From contig DATGZH010000060.1 in assembly GCA_035297265.1 (NCBI GenBank), positions 55,621 to 119,620 on the forward strand: 64,000 bases of DNA. Reading direction: 5' to 3'. The notes below the pieces were generated by a model, which was not told where the DNA came from, ran no database searches, and worked only from the letters and a program-made list of their open reading frames with translations. The position numbers were made by a program, and so were the translations under genes. The DNA is from DATGZH01 sp035297265 (GTDB lineage Bacteria > Actinomycetota > Acidimicrobiia > Acidimicrobiales > RAAP-2). Positions 1 to 9,333 of the stretch are shown here, one piece after another (within the stretch, counting starts at the first letter, position 1; every line of letters begins with the position of its first letter).

Positions 1-3000
1 GGTTTCGTTCGGTGCGACCTTGATCATGGTGCCGGGGTCGAGCGTCAAGGTGTCGCTCGCGTTCACATAGAGGGTGCTCTCGAGCACGAGGGGTAGCGTC
101 GTGTTGTTCCACTCGCCGTAGGCTGAGTTGCCCCCGCTCAGGAACATCCCGGCCATGTTGTCCCCACTGGCTACGTCGTTGGTGATGGTGCCGAAGTTGA
201 GGATGGCGTTTTGCATCGTGTAGGCCGGGTCCCCGGGGGCCACGACCGAGTCGTTCTCCAGGACGGGTGTGGTGTTCACGGTGTTGACGATGGTGATGCC
301 ACCACCCTCCACCGTGTCCCCAGTCAGGACAGCATTGGTGACGTAGTCGACGAAGGCGCCACCGTAGGAGCCCCCGCTGCCGGGATTCAGCGTAGTGTTC
401 TCCATCGTGAAGTTTCCGGCCACGGTCGAAGAGTCGTTCACCCAGACGCCCGCTGATCCGGAGAACGTGTCGCCGTTGAGGGTGATCGACTGGTCGGTGG
501 TACCCCAGACGGCGTTCTCCCCGTAGTAGGTGGTGGTGCCGCCGGCGTAGTCCACGTTGGTGTTGTTCACGGTGAGGATGCCGGTCCCGGCCACGCCGAA
601 GCCACCCCAATCGCCCTCGATGGGGGTACCCGACCCGGTGTCGCCTCCGACGGAGTTGTCGTTGACCGAGGTGAACGTCACGCCGTCGGCGTCGAGCTCC
701 CCTTCCACCAGGAAGGAGCAGAGCGAGCCGTCGGGGCAGGGCTGCCCGCCGGCCGGGTAGTTGCCCTTCACCACCGTGCCGGCTGACAGCGTGAGGGTGA
801 CGGACGGGAGGATCAGCAGCTGCCCTGCGATCACCATGGAAATCGGGTTCTGCCATGTCCCGCTGTCGACGAGCGTCGACTGGAGAAGCTCGATTTCGGT
901 GTCCGGGCCCGAGGCGGCGTTCCCGGTGATGTCGGCCAGGTCCAGATAGGGGGTACTGATCACGTAGGCGGCACCAAGAGGATCGATGACCTGATTGTTC
1001 TCAAGTGTGATCTGCGAGTTGATCTCGTTGTAGATGACGATTTGGCCGCTGGTCACGGTGTTACCTGTCACGACCGGCGACTCCACCCCGACCATCGAGA
1101 GAGTGGCGTCCGCGGTCGTCCCAGTGACCGTGATCTGCCCGGGGTCGCCGTCGAAGGTGAGCTGCGCCGAGTCGGAGAAGATGTCATCGGTTAGCGTGAC
1201 GGGGTCGTCTCCGTTGGTGAAGAGGCTCTGGCACAGGCCGTACTTACAGGTCGCCGCATAGTCGACGGAGGAGCCCCGGAGATCGAGGGTGCCACCCTCG
1301 AGCCCGAACCCGTACCAGTCGCCCTCGGCGGGGGAACCCGAGCCGGTCATGCCGCCCACGGAGTTGTCGTTGACCGAGGTGAAGGTGACGCCTGTGGCGT
1401 CGAGGGTGCCCTCGACGTCGATCGAGCACGCCGTCTCGTACTGGCAGAACTGGCCACTCGAGGTCGACTTCACCACGGAGCCGCTGGTGAGAATCGTGGT
1501 CCCAGTGAGGACGAGCGTGTTCTCGGTTACCATCGGCAGCGACTCGTTCCACGTACCCGTGGCAATCGAGGCGTCGAACTCGATGGCGAGCGTGCCGTTG
1601 CCGACGGCCGAATCCCCGGTCACGTTGTCGAAATCGATGTCCGGCGACTGGATGAAGTACGCCATGCCTCCAGGGTCGGTGACGGTGTCGTCCGTGACCG
1701 TAGGCATGGTTGTTTGGTCCTCGACCGTGATCGTGCCGTCGGACACCGAGTCGCCAGTGATCACCGGGGAGCCCTCGGTCTGGAAGTTGAGACTGGCATC
1801 GGTGGTGGTGTCACTGACGGTAAGGGGGCCCGTGCCGTCTTGCACAACCAGCTGGGAAGAGTTCGAGAAAGTGCCACCGGTGACCGTGATCGACGCACCG
1901 CCGTAGCCGAAGAGGCTCTCGCACAGTCCATACGTGCACCCGTCGGCGTAGTCGACCACCGAATTGGAGAGATCGAGGGTGCCCGTCACGCCGAAGCCCA
2001 GCCAATCACCTTCACCCGGTGATCCCGAACCTGTGACGCCGCCCACCGAATTGTCATTCAATGAGGTGAAGGTGACACCTGTGGCGTCCAGCGTCCCTGC
2101 CACCTTGATCGAGCATGTCACGCCGTTGGCGCACACGAGCCCGGTCCCACCCAGCTTCACGGTGGTGCCTTGGGGCAGCGTGACGGTCCCGCTGATGGTG
2201 AGCCCCCGGTAGGCGACGATGGGCAGACTGCCGCTCCAGGTGCCGGTCACGACGGAAGCGTCGAACTCGACGGCGAGCTCTCCGGTGCCGGTGGCCGTGT
2301 CGCCCGTCACCTGGTCGAGCACGATGGCCTGCGACTCGATGTAGTAGGCGATGCCTCCCGGATTCGTGACCACGTCGTTTTCGATCGTCGGCACGCTGTG
2401 ACACGTGATGTTGATGTTGCCGTCCGTGACACTGTCGCCGGTCAGGACGGGCGCGTCGACACCCTGCAACGTGATGCTGCCCGACGTTCTTGTGCCGCTG
2501 ATCGTGATCGGTCCGGTGTCGTCCTGGGCGATGAGCTGGGCCGAGTTCACGAACGAGTCGTTCGTGAAGGTGATCGACGGACCGCCGTAGCCGAACAGGC
2601 TGTCGCAGGTGCCGTATTGGCAGAACGCGGCGTAGTCCACGGTGGTGTTCGAGAGACTGAGCGTGCCGGCCACCCCGAAACCTCGCCAGTCGCCCTCGGC
2701 TGGGCTACCGGTACCGGTGGGACCGCCCACAGAATTGTCGTTGATCGAGGTGAAGGTGGCACCCGTGGCGTTGAGTGTGCCCATAGTGTCGATGGCGCAG
2801 GCAATCCCGTCCTCGCAGATCTGACCGCTCCCACTGGCCTTCACGACGGTGCCGTTGTTCAGGTTCAGGACGACGCCAGCGGCGACCTCGGCGAAATTCT
2901 GGATCACATAGGTGCTGGCGATCAGGTCGCTCCAGGTGGTGCTCGTCGTGATGTCACCGGTCACGGTGATCGTCGCGAGAGGCGTGACCGGGGCCACGTC

Positions 3001-3867
3001 GACGAGCAGCGTGGCCGAGGTCACGCCGTGGTTAGCCGAGGTGGCGGTGACCGTGAACGTGTAGCCCACCGGCTGGGAGCCGACATTAGCTGGGAGCTTC
3101 ACCGTCACAGAACCGGTCCCGGCGCAGGGCACCTTCTTCGGGAGGCCGGCCACGGCCGGGCTTACCGAGAAGGCACAACTCGTCGCGAGGACGGTCGCGG
3201 TCAAGATGACCTTGCCGCCCGTGTGGGCCACGACGCCGGGAGACGAAGTGAACGACGTGACGGGTACGCCGACCGGGGCCGCCTGGGTCACGGTTCCCGT
3301 GGCGGTTGCACTCTTCTTGCCCTGCTTCGCCACCACTTTGAACGTGAGGGTACGGGCGGTCGACCCGGGATTGGCCGGGACGTTCACCGTGGTCATCGTG
3401 GTCCCCGAACTACACGAGAGACTGACCGGGAGTCCGGCTATCGCCGGGGTTACGGAGAACGTGCAGGTGGTGGCGTTGGTGGAGGTGGCGGTCAGCGTCA
3501 CCTGTCCGCCTGTGGCCGGCAGCGACGTCGGGGAGGCGGAGAGACTGACGGTCGGACCCCCTCCCTGAGGGAGGATCCGGCTGGGGATGACCACCTCTAG
3601 CCCCCGATCGGACGTCCGGGGTCGGCGCTGCGGCGTCGTCACGACGAGGAAGCGACGTGACCGCACGGACTCGTCCCGCGAAGGACCCGGTGGGCGAGGG
3701 CCCAGTCGAGTCATCGCCGACCGCGAGGCGGACGCGGCCAAGGACACGCTGGCGCTCGGCGCCGCGGCCGCCGACCCTGACAAGGGAAGGATCGTGCCGG
3801 CCGCCACGAACCACAAGATGAGGGCCGACAACCAGAGAAGAGCGGCTCCCGCCCGCCAGCGCTTCAC
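1..3867 (-). CDS. Secreted giant repeat protein, beta-helix type (partial, C-terminus beyond window)
   Basis: One open frame runs without a stop from a GTG at 3867 to the left edge, so at least 1289 residues are encoded and the C-terminus is missing. GGAAGGAAGAG and GGTGGA lie just upstream of the GTG. The N-terminus is a Sec signal: basic VKRWR, a hydrophobic core to about residue 30, then SGSAAAAPSA. A low-complexity Arg/Pro linker follows (about 50-95). Next come two Ig-like segments (about 95-260), each with a Cys pair around FSVxPAxAGLP. The rest is four copies of a 228-236 residue unit with a core resembling DATGVTFTSxNDNSVGG, GSPxEGDWxGFG and SxxVDYA, typical of right-handed parallel beta-helix surface proteins. 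Location is probably the cell surface or medium. No catalytic motif is recognised; adhesion or carbohydrate binding is a guess. Confidence 0.8.
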   Translation of the reverse strand, partial: MKRWRAGAALLWLSALILWFVAAGTILPLSGSAAAAPSASVSLAASASRSAMTRLGPRPPGPSRDESVRSRRFLVVTTPQRRPRTSDRGLEVVIPSRILPQGGGPTVSLSASPTSLPATGGQVTLTATSTNATTCTFSVTPAIAGLPVSLSCSSGTTMTTVNVPANPGSTARTLTFKVVAKQGKKSATATGTVTQAAPVGVPVTSFTSSPGVVAHTGGKVILTATVLATSCAFSVSPAVAGLPKKVPCAGTGSVTVKLPANVGSQPVGYTFTVTATSANHGVTSATLLVDVAPVTPLATITVTGDITTSTTWSDLIASTYVIQNFAEVAAGVVLNLNNGTVVKASGSGQICEDGIACAIDTMGTLNATGATFTSINDNSVGGPTGTGSPAEGDWRGFGVAGTLSLSNTTVDYAAFCQYGTCDSLFGYGGPSITFTNDSFVNSAQLIAQDDTGPITISGTRTSGSITLQGVDAPVLTGDSVTDGNINITCHSVPTIENDVVTNPGGIAYYIESQAIVLDQVTGDTATGTGELAVEFDASVVTGTWSGSLPIVAYRGLTISGTVTLPQGTTVKLGGTGLVCANGVTCSIKVAGTLDATGVTFTSLNDNSVGGVTGSGSPGEGDWLGFGVTGTLDLSNSVVDYADGCTYGLCESLFGYGGASITVTGGTFSNSSQLVVQDGTGPLTVSDTTTDASLNFQTEGSPVITGDSVSDGTITVEDQTTMPTVTDDTVTDPGGMAYFIQSPDIDFDNVTGDSAVGNGTLAIEFDASIATGTWNESLPMVTENTLVLTGTTILTSGSVVKSTSSGQFCQYETACSIDVEGTLDATGVTFTSVNDNSVGGMTGSGSPAEGDWYGFGLEGGTLDLRGSSVDYAATCKYGLCQSLFTNGDDPVTLTDDIFSDSAQLTFDGDPGQITVTGTTADATLSMVGVESPVVTGNTVTSGQIVIYNEINSQITLENNQVIDPLGAAYVISTPYLDLADITGNAASGPDTEIELLQSTLVDSGTWQNPISMVIAGQLLILPSVTLTLSAGTVVKGNYPAGGQPCPDGSLCSFLVEGELDADGVTFTSVNDNSVGGDTGSGTPIEGDWGGFGVAGTGILTVNNTNVDYAGGTTTYYGENAVWGTTDQSITLNGDTFSGSAGVWVNDSSTVAGNFTMENTTLNPGSGGSYGGAFVDYVTNAVLTGDTVEGGGITIVNTVNTTPVLENDSVVAPGDPAYTMQNAILNFGTITNDVASGDNMAGMFLSGGNSAYGEWNNTTLPLVLESTLYVNASDTLTLDPGTMIKVAPNET
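595..2790 (-). repeat. Tandem coding repeats, period 684-708 bp
   Basis: The conserved core encoding NDNSVGG recurs at about 651, 1359, 2046 and 2730, giving spacings of 708, 687 and 684 bp (236, 229 and 228 codons). Each unit also carries a CxYGxCxSLFGYGG-like loop with a Cys pair and a VTGD / EFDAS / GTW strand ladder. The unit nearest the left edge is the most diverged and lacks the loop cysteines. Copies differ at many codons, so this is an old protein-level duplication rather than a recent DNA one. Confidence 0.8.
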
Positions 3868-4494
3868 TCCACCACACTCTTCCTTCCGAGCGCCGCAGTC
3901 AACCTGCTTCGGCCGTTGACGAATGTTGTTGCGCTCGGTGTGATTGAAGAGCCCCGGCCCTCCTGATCGGCGCGTCTCCGTGGCCAATAGGGACGAGGGA
4001 ACGGCCGCTCCGCGGAGCCGAGTCCGATCGCTGGCCGACCCCGTGGTTCGCGCCGAGCGGCAGTTGTTCGCCACCAGCTACTGGTCGGGTCGAGCGAGCG
4101 GGCCGAGTCGGTGAAGCGGGGTCCCCGGCTGTGCTTATGGGCCGCCCCTAAGGAGAACGTCGACGGCGGTTGCGTGCTCGTCGTGGCGCGCCGCGCTTAA
4201 GACGGGTGATGCCGGCAGCCGGTGGCGGATTCGGCGCGGCGACGACCTCGACGCCTTCTGCGCCGCACTCCTCGACCTCATCGCCGGCCCCCCGGTGCAG
4301 AGCGGTGCCGTGACCGCGACCCGGGGTCGCCCGAACTAATTGCGCGACCTCGAGTTACCGCGGCGTCACGGGAGCGGTCGGCTCCTCGGGTAGTCCCCCG
4401 TGCCCCGGGGTGCCCGCCACCTCGACGGCGCACCCCGGTGCCGGCGGCGAGTGGACCTGGTGTCTTCGCCACCGGCACCGGGCAGGCGGCCCAG
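3868..4494. other. Gene-poor stretch between two secreted-protein genes
   Basis: No open frame here has both a start and recognisable protein character. The first part is the upstream region of the giant repeat protein. A decayed fragment resembling the end of a helix-turn-helix protein lies at 4115-4341 and is listed separately. The remainder, about 4342-4494, is high-GC sequence just after the small secreted protein gene in which I see nothing. Confidence 0.5.
4115..4341 (+). pseudogene. Possible remnant of an excisionase/MerR-type DNA-binding protein
   Basis: An open frame bounded by TGA (4112) and TAA (4339-4341) has no ATG, GTG or TTG start. Its latter half reads GDAGSRWRIRRGDDLDAF followed by CAALLDLIAG. 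This resembles the C-terminal part of small excisionase-type winged-helix domains, where a 'tG..hRRirredLdaFl' pattern is common. The recognition helix upstream is not recognisable. I take it as a decayed fragment; chance similarity is quite possible. Confidence 0.25.
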
Positions 4495-4980
4495 CTACAC
4501 CGCCACGTTCACGAAGGTGACCGCCACGTTGTAGGACACGGCGGTCGGGCTCGACGGCTCGGGGGCGAAGGTGACGAGACCGGCCCCGCTGCAGGGCAGT
4601 GGGATGTTGGTCGGGATGGTCTTCGTCACCCCGTAGTGCGTGAAGCGGACCGTACCTTTGGCCGACGCGGGGACCGGGGCGAAGTAGGCCACGATGCCGT
4701 GGGCCGCGGTACCCGTGTAGCCGGCCGGGTTCGGGATGGCGGTCGGCGAGAGCACCGTGAAGGTCTGACCGCCGAGGGCCCGCCCGGTGAGACCCTCCGG
4801 ACCGGGGCAGACCACCTGGACGACGGCGTCGGAGGACTGGCCGTTCACCAAGCCGATGAAGAACTGGTGGGGCCCGATCTTGCCGTTGCCGAAGCCGGCC
4901 GAGGCCGGGAGGGCGGCGACGAGCACCGAACCGACCGCGACGGCCGCGCCGGCGGCGAGACGAAGGGCGCGCGAGGACAT
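4495..4980 (-). CDS. Small secreted protein of unknown function
   Basis: This 161-residue protein starts at ATG 4980 behind a strong AGGAGGTG site. Residues 1-28 form a classical Sec signal (basic start, alanine/valine-rich core, ending LPASA before GFGNGKIG). The mature part is Thr/Val/Gly-rich with alternating hydrophobic residues, suggesting a small beta-sandwich. It has two cysteines, about 83 residues apart (VVCPGPEG and PLPCSGAG), which could form a disulfide. No catalytic motif or family is recognised. The ligase gene at 5145 is divergent, and the giant repeat protein lies downstream on the same strand across a 627-base gap, so it is probably a single-gene unit. Confidence 0.7.
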   Translation of the reverse strand: MSSRALRLAAGAAVAVGSVLVAALPASAGFGNGKIGPHQFFIGLVNGQSSDAVVQVVCPGPEGLTGRALGGQTFTVLSPTAIPNPAGYTGTAAHGIVAYFAPVPASAKGTVRFTHYGVTKTIPTNIPLPCSGAGLVTFAPEPSSPTAVSYNVAVTFVNVAV

Positions 4981-5144
4981 GGGACACCTCCTGACGGAGC
5001 CCGGGGAGCTCCGGACGACGACACGGGACTATCCACTGCTGACAGGCGACTGCGGGATTACCACTACTTCTAACGTCGCTCGTCCCGCGGCGTTACGGCC
5101 GGTGCGGGTTTGAATCGGCGGCCGTGCTCGGCTAACCAAGTCGG

Positions 5145-6665
5145 GTGGATCCACGGGAGGCGCTGAGCCGTACGGACGGCACGCCGCTGGCCGGCACCGG
5201 CGTGCCCCTCGGGGCGGCCCTCCGCCGGCTGGCCGAGGCCGACCCGGGCCGCCCGGCCGTCACCGTCTACGGGCCCGACGGTGTCGTCGAGTCGGTCACC
5301 CGACGAGAGCTCGAGGAGCACACCAACCGGCTGGCCCGCTGGTTCGAGGCCGCTGGGGTAGGCGAGGGGGACCTCGTCACGATCGGCCTGCCCAACTCGG
5401 TGGCCTTCGTCGAGGCGGCGCTCGCCGCCGCCAAGCTCGGGGCGGTGCCCCAACCGGTCTCCCACCGGCTGCCCGAGCCCGAGCGGCAGGAGATCATCGA
5501 GCTCGCCGACCCGGCGCTCGTGGTGGGGGGCCCGCCGCCGCCCGGCGGCCGACGGCACCTGGCCGAGGGCTTCGTGCCGCCGGCCGACCTCTCGGGCGAC
5601 CCCCTGCCCGACCGGGTGTCGCCGCAGCGCCTGGCGGTCACCTCCGGGGGTTCGACCGGGCGGCCGAAGCTCATCATGTCGGGCCGGCGGGGCGAGCTCT
5701 CGGGCGCCGACGTCGTCCTCATGGGCACCGACGGGACGATGGTGGTCCCCGGCCCGCTGTACCACAACGCCCCGGTCTCGAACACCCTCGACGGGGTGTG
5801 CGCCGGCAACCACGTGGTGCTCTCACCCCGCTTCGACGCCGAGACCACCCTCGCCGCGGTCGAGCGCTTCTCGGCCCACTGGGCCCTCCTCGTGCCGACG
5901 ATGATGCTGCGCATCTGGCGGCTCCCCGACGAGGTGAAGGCCCGTTACGACCTCTCCAGCCTGAGCACCGTCTGGCACATGGGCGCGCCGTGCCCGGCGT
6001 GGCTGAAGGAGGTTTGGCTCCACTGGCTCGGCCCTGAAAAGGTGTGGGAGATGTACACGGCCACCGAGGCCCAGGCGGGCACGGCCATCCGCGGCGACGA
6101 GTGGCTCGAGCACCCCGGCTCGGTCGGCCGCCTCCTGTTCGGGGAGATGAAGGTGGTCGACCCCGAGACGGGCCAGGACCTGCCGGCCGGCACGGTTGGC
6201 GAGCTCTACCTGCGCCCGGCCCCGGGGGCGCCGCCCCCCTACGCCTACCGGGGCGCCGAGGCCCCTTCCCTGCCCGGCGGTTGGGAGTCGCTCGGCGACA
6301 TGGGCTCGTTCGACGCCGAGGGCTATCTGTTCCTCGCCGACCGGCGGGCCGACATGATCCTCGTCGGCGGGGCCAACGTGTACCCGGCGGAGGTGGAGGC
6401 GGCGGTCCTCGCCCACGACGGCGTGGCCTCGTGCGCGGTCATCGGCCTGCCCGACGAGGACCTTGGCAGTCGGGTCCACGCCATCGTCCAGCTCGCCCCG
6501 GGGGCCGAGGTGGACGAGGAGGAGCTGCTCTCGTTCGTGGGCGACCGGCTCGTGCGAACCAAGGTGCCCCGCTCGGTCGAGTTCGTGGACTGGCCGGTGC
6601 GTGACGACGCCGGCAAGGTGCGGCGGAGCGCGCTGCGGGCGGAGCGGAGCGGAGGTGCCGCGTGA
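5145..6665 (+). CDS. AMP-dependent acyl-CoA synthetase/ligase
   Basis: A 506-residue class I adenylate-forming enzyme, expected to activate a carboxylic acid as acyl-AMP and transfer it to CoA. The phosphate-binding loop reads TSGGSTGRPKL, the A5-type motif is YTATEAQ, and the hinge region reads ADRRADMILVGGANVYPAEVE. The C-terminal domain ends with the catalytic-lysine region DDAGKVRRSAL. Substrate cannot be read from sequence; neighbouring flavin oxidoreductases and amidohydrolases suggest a xenobiotic or unusual acid. Start GTG 5145 has no clear ribosome site; TAACCA lies six bases upstream, so a leaderless message is possible. The stop overlaps the next start (GTGA), implying translational coupling. 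Confidence 0.88.
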   Translation: MDPREALSRTDGTPLAGTGVPLGAALRRLAEADPGRPAVTVYGPDGVVESVTRRELEEHTNRLARWFEAAGVGEGDLVTIGLPNSVAFVEAALAAAKLGAVPQPVSHRLPEPERQEIIELADPALVVGGPPPPGGRRHLAEGFVPPADLSGDPLPDRVSPQRLAVTSGGSTGRPKLIMSGRRGELSGADVVLMGTDGTMVVPGPLYHNAPVSNTLDGVCAGNHVVLSPRFDAETTLAAVERFSAHWALLVPTMMLRIWRLPDEVKARYDLSSLSTVWHMGAPCPAWLKEVWLHWLGPEKVWEMYTATEAQAGTAIRGDEWLEHPGSVGRLLFGEMKVVDPETGQDLPAGTVGELYLRPAPGAPPPYAYRGAEAPSLPGGWESLGDMGSFDAEGYLFLADRRADMILVGGANVYPAEVEAAVLAHDGVASCAVIGLPDEDLGSRVHAIVQLAPGAEVDEEELLSFVGDRLVRTKVPRSVEFVDWPVRDDAGKVRRSALRAERSGGAA

Positions 6666-7558
6666 AGTTCGGCGTCCACCTCGGACCGCAGTTCCTCACC
6701 ATCGAGGAGCTGCGCCACGGCTGGCACCAGACCGAGCAGCTCGGCTTCGACTGGTTGAGCGTCTGGGACCACTTCTACCCGGCTGCCCCGCCCTTCGACG
6801 GGCCGAACTTCGAGGGGCTGGCCTGTCAGGCGGCCATGGCCGTCGAGACCAGCAAGGTGCGGCTGGGCTGCCTCGTCTACTGCGCCGGTTACCGCCACCC
6901 GGCGGTGCTCGCCAAGGCGGCCACGACGATCGACCACCTCTCGGGGGGACGCCTCGAGCTCGGGCTCGGGGCCGGCTGGCACCAGATGGAGTTCGAGGCC
7001 TACGGGCTCCCCTTCGAGCCGCCGGGCGTACGGCTGCGCCGTCTGGCCGAGTCCGTCGAGGTGGTGCGGCTCCTCTTCACCGAGGAGACCGCCGACTACG
7101 ACGGCGAGTTCTACACGCTGCGCCAGGCCCGCAACACCCCGAAGCCCCTGCAGCCCCACCCGCGGATCTGGGTCGGCGCCCGCGGCCCCAAGGCCCTCGC
7201 CCTCGCCGGGCGCCTCGGCGACGGCTGGAACGTGGCCTACGTGAGCGCGGCGGAGTTCGCGAAGAGCGCGGCAACGGTACGGGAGCACGCCGGCAGCCGC
7301 CCGTTCGTGACGGGGGTCAACGTCGGGCTCGTGGGCGACGTGGCCGCCGAGGACAAGGAGCGGTTCCTCCGCGAGCGCTTCGGGGCGGCCGCCCCGGTGG
7401 CCGAGGCCACGCTCAGCGGCTCCTCCGCCGAGGTGATCGACCAGGTGGCCCGCTATGCCGAGGCCGGCGCCGACTGGCTGGTCGTGGCGCTGCGGGTGCC
7501 CCTCGAGCCCGAGGTCCTCGAGCGCTTCGCCACCGAGGTGATCCCGGCCTTCCGCTGA
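6662..7558 (+). CDS. LLM-class F420-dependent oxidoreductase
   Basis: A 298-residue luciferase-like TIM-barrel protein, expected to bind reduced F420 or FMN. Recognisable features are the N-terminal strand KFGVHLGPQ, the DWLSVWDHFYP segment, RLGCLVYCAGYRHPAVLAK and the LSGGRLELGLGAGWHQMEF block typical of LLM oxidoreductases. The GTG start overlaps the stop of the acyl-CoA ligase by four bases, so the two are probably co-expressed and act on one substrate. The gene ends 31 bases from the convergent deacylase gene. Cofactor choice (F420 or FMN) is family inference. Confidence 0.85.
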   Translation: MKFGVHLGPQFLTIEELRHGWHQTEQLGFDWLSVWDHFYPAAPPFDGPNFEGLACQAAMAVETSKVRLGCLVYCAGYRHPAVLAKAATTIDHLSGGRLELGLGAGWHQMEFEAYGLPFEPPGVRLRRLAESVEVVRLLFTEETADYDGEFYTLRQARNTPKPLQPHPRIWVGARGPKALALAGRLGDGWNVAYVSAAEFAKSAATVREHAGSRPFVTGVNVGLVGDVAAEDKERFLRERFGAAAPVAEATLSGSSAEVIDQVARYAEAGADWLVVALRVPLEPEVLERFATEVIPAFR

Positions 7559-7589
7559 CCGTTTGGCGGCGACCCGGGTCTGAGCACCC

Positions 7590-9320
7590 TCACCAGGGCG
7601 CGCCGGCCCGCACGGTGGTCGTGTCGCGGCCCGAGCGCAGCACCCGGCCGGGACGCTCGCCGGTGAACTCTCCGGCCGTCACGACCTCGGTGCCGCCCAC
7701 GAGCACGTGCTCGATGCCCCGGGCCCCGGCGTAGAGGCGGGGCTGTCCGGCCGGCAGGTCGCTCCGGGTGTGCTCGGTGCCGGGCCCGACGGTCTCCGGG
7801 TCGAACACGACGACGTCCGCGGCGTAACCCTCGACCAGCCGGCCCCGGTCCTTCAGCCCGTAGAGCCGGGCCGGCCGGTCGGCCAGCAGGGCGACCGCCT
7901 CCTCCCAGCTGATGAGGCCGCGCTTTCGCACCGCTCCCTCGAGGAAGGCCGTCGAATAGACCGCCCCGACGAGGAGGTCGAGGTGGGCCCCGGCGTCGGA
8001 GCCGCCGAGCACCGCCCGGGGGTGGCGCCACACCTCGCGGCCGGCGACCCAGTCGCCGTCGGACTCGGGGGTGGGCGCCCGCAGCCCGGTCCGGAGCCGG
8101 TCGGCGACGACGATGTCGACGAGCGTGTCGAAGGGTGAGCGGCCCTGTTCGGCCGCGACGTCGCCCACCTTGCGCCCCTCGAAGGGCGCGGCGGCCGGCG
8201 TGAAGGTCTCCTCGACCGTGAGCTCGGGCCAGTTGGCCACCCGGGCCCGCAGGATCCCCGCCCCGTCGGAGGCCGCCCCCTCCTCGAGCCGGCGACGCAC
8301 CTCGGGGTCGGCCAGGCCGGCCAGGATCTCGTCCTCGTCCTGGGAGAGGAACTCCCGCCACCCGGGCAGGCCCTCGAGGAGCGACCCGCCGGCGAACGTG
8401 ATGCGCACCGGCATGACCTGCATGAGGGTGAGGGCCACGACCGTGGCCCCTCGCTCCGCCGCCACGTCGGAGGCGTGCAGCTGGTGCTCGATGCGGCCGG
8501 GGACGTAGGCCGGCACGCCGAGGACGTTCCAGTTGAGCGGCCGGTCGGCTTTGGCCGACAGACTGGCCATCAGGTCCTCCTCCTCGGGGCTGAAGCCGGT
8601 GAGGCAACCCTGGAGGATCATCTCGAGCGTGGTGCCGGGGTGGTCGGCCAACGCCGCGGCGAGCGACTCGAGCTCGGTGCGGGAGGCCGAACGGGACGGC
8701 ACGGGTTCCATGTCCCCGTCGTGGTGGGTGTGCACCGTCGAGGTCGAGAGACCGAGGCCCCCCTCGCCGAGGGCCCGCTGGAGGGCGGCGACCATGGCCG
8801 CCACCTCGTCTCCGGTGGCCTCCCGCCGCACCGCGTCATCGCCCATGACCGAACGGCGGATGGTCGAGTGGCCGACGAGGAAGCCGGCGTTCACCCCGAG
8901 TCGCCCCTCCAGCCGAGCGAGGAAGTCGCCGAAGCTCCGCCACTCCCAGTCGAGGCCGGCCTCGAGGGCCCGCTTCGACATGCCCTCGACCTTGGCCATC
9001 ATCCGCGTGAGGTAGACGGCGTCGTCGGGGCCGGCCGGGGCGAGTGAGAAGCCGCAATTGCCGCCGATGACCGTGGTCACGCCGTGGAGGGGAGAGGGGC
9101 TGGCGTCGCCGTCCCAGAGCAGCTGGGCGTCGTAGTGGGTGTGCAGGTCGACGAAGCCCGGGGCCACGCAGAGGCCGTCGGCGACGAGGGTCCGGGCGGC
9201 CGGCTCGTCCACCTCGCCCACCGTCGTCACCCGGCCGTCGGCCACGCCGACGTCCGCCGGCCGGGCGGGGGCCCCGGTGCCGTCGAGCACGGTCCCGCCG
9301 CGGATCACGAGGTCGAGCAC
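7590..9320 (-). CDS. N-acyl-D-amino-acid deacylase-type amidohydrolase
   Basis: A 576-residue metal-dependent hydrolase of the D-aminoacylase branch of the amidohydrolase superfamily. It starts with the beta-sandwich LDLVIRGGTVLDGTG, then the metal motif DLHTHYDAQ, the family-typical GGNCGFSLAP, GHSTIR, and the late Asp region LGGSDAGAHLD; the C-terminal beta strands read GRLVEGYAADVVVFDP. It should hydrolyse an amide or cyclic amide; the substrate is unknown. The open frame extends to 9506, but the family start and an AAGGGGGTGG site favour GTG 9320. It is the last gene of the minus-strand catabolic operon, 13 bases after the amidohydrolase at 9334. Confidence 0.85.
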   Translation of the reverse strand: MLDLVIRGGTVLDGTGAPARPADVGVADGRVTTVGEVDEPAARTLVADGLCVAPGFVDLHTHYDAQLLWDGDASPSPLHGVTTVIGGNCGFSLAPAGPDDAVYLTRMMAKVEGMSKRALEAGLDWEWRSFGDFLARLEGRLGVNAGFLVGHSTIRRSVMGDDAVRREATGDEVAAMVAALQRALGEGGLGLSTSTVHTHHDGDMEPVPSRSASRTELESLAAALADHPGTTLEMILQGCLTGFSPEEEDLMASLSAKADRPLNWNVLGVPAYVPGRIEHQLHASDVAAERGATVVALTLMQVMPVRITFAGGSLLEGLPGWREFLSQDEDEILAGLADPEVRRRLEEGAASDGAGILRARVANWPELTVEETFTPAAAPFEGRKVGDVAAEQGRSPFDTLVDIVVADRLRTGLRAPTPESDGDWVAGREVWRHPRAVLGGSDAGAHLDLLVGAVYSTAFLEGAVRKRGLISWEEAVALLADRPARLYGLKDRGRLVEGYAADVVVFDPETVGPGTEHTRSDLPAGQPRLYAGARGIEHVLVGGTEVVTAGEFTGERPGRVLRSGRDTTTVRAGAPW

Positions 9321-9333
9321 GGGCCCACCCCCT

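Noticed and set aside
2170..3600. 476-residue plus-strand open frame
   Set aside because: It is a shadow of the giant repeat gene: Arg/Gly/Asp-rich composition, no domain, and the minus strand carries a signal peptide and clear repeats.
4222..5073. 283-residue plus-strand open frame in the gene-poor region
   Set aside because: Its second half is antisense to the small secreted protein and the composition is Arg/Gly/Pro shadow-like.
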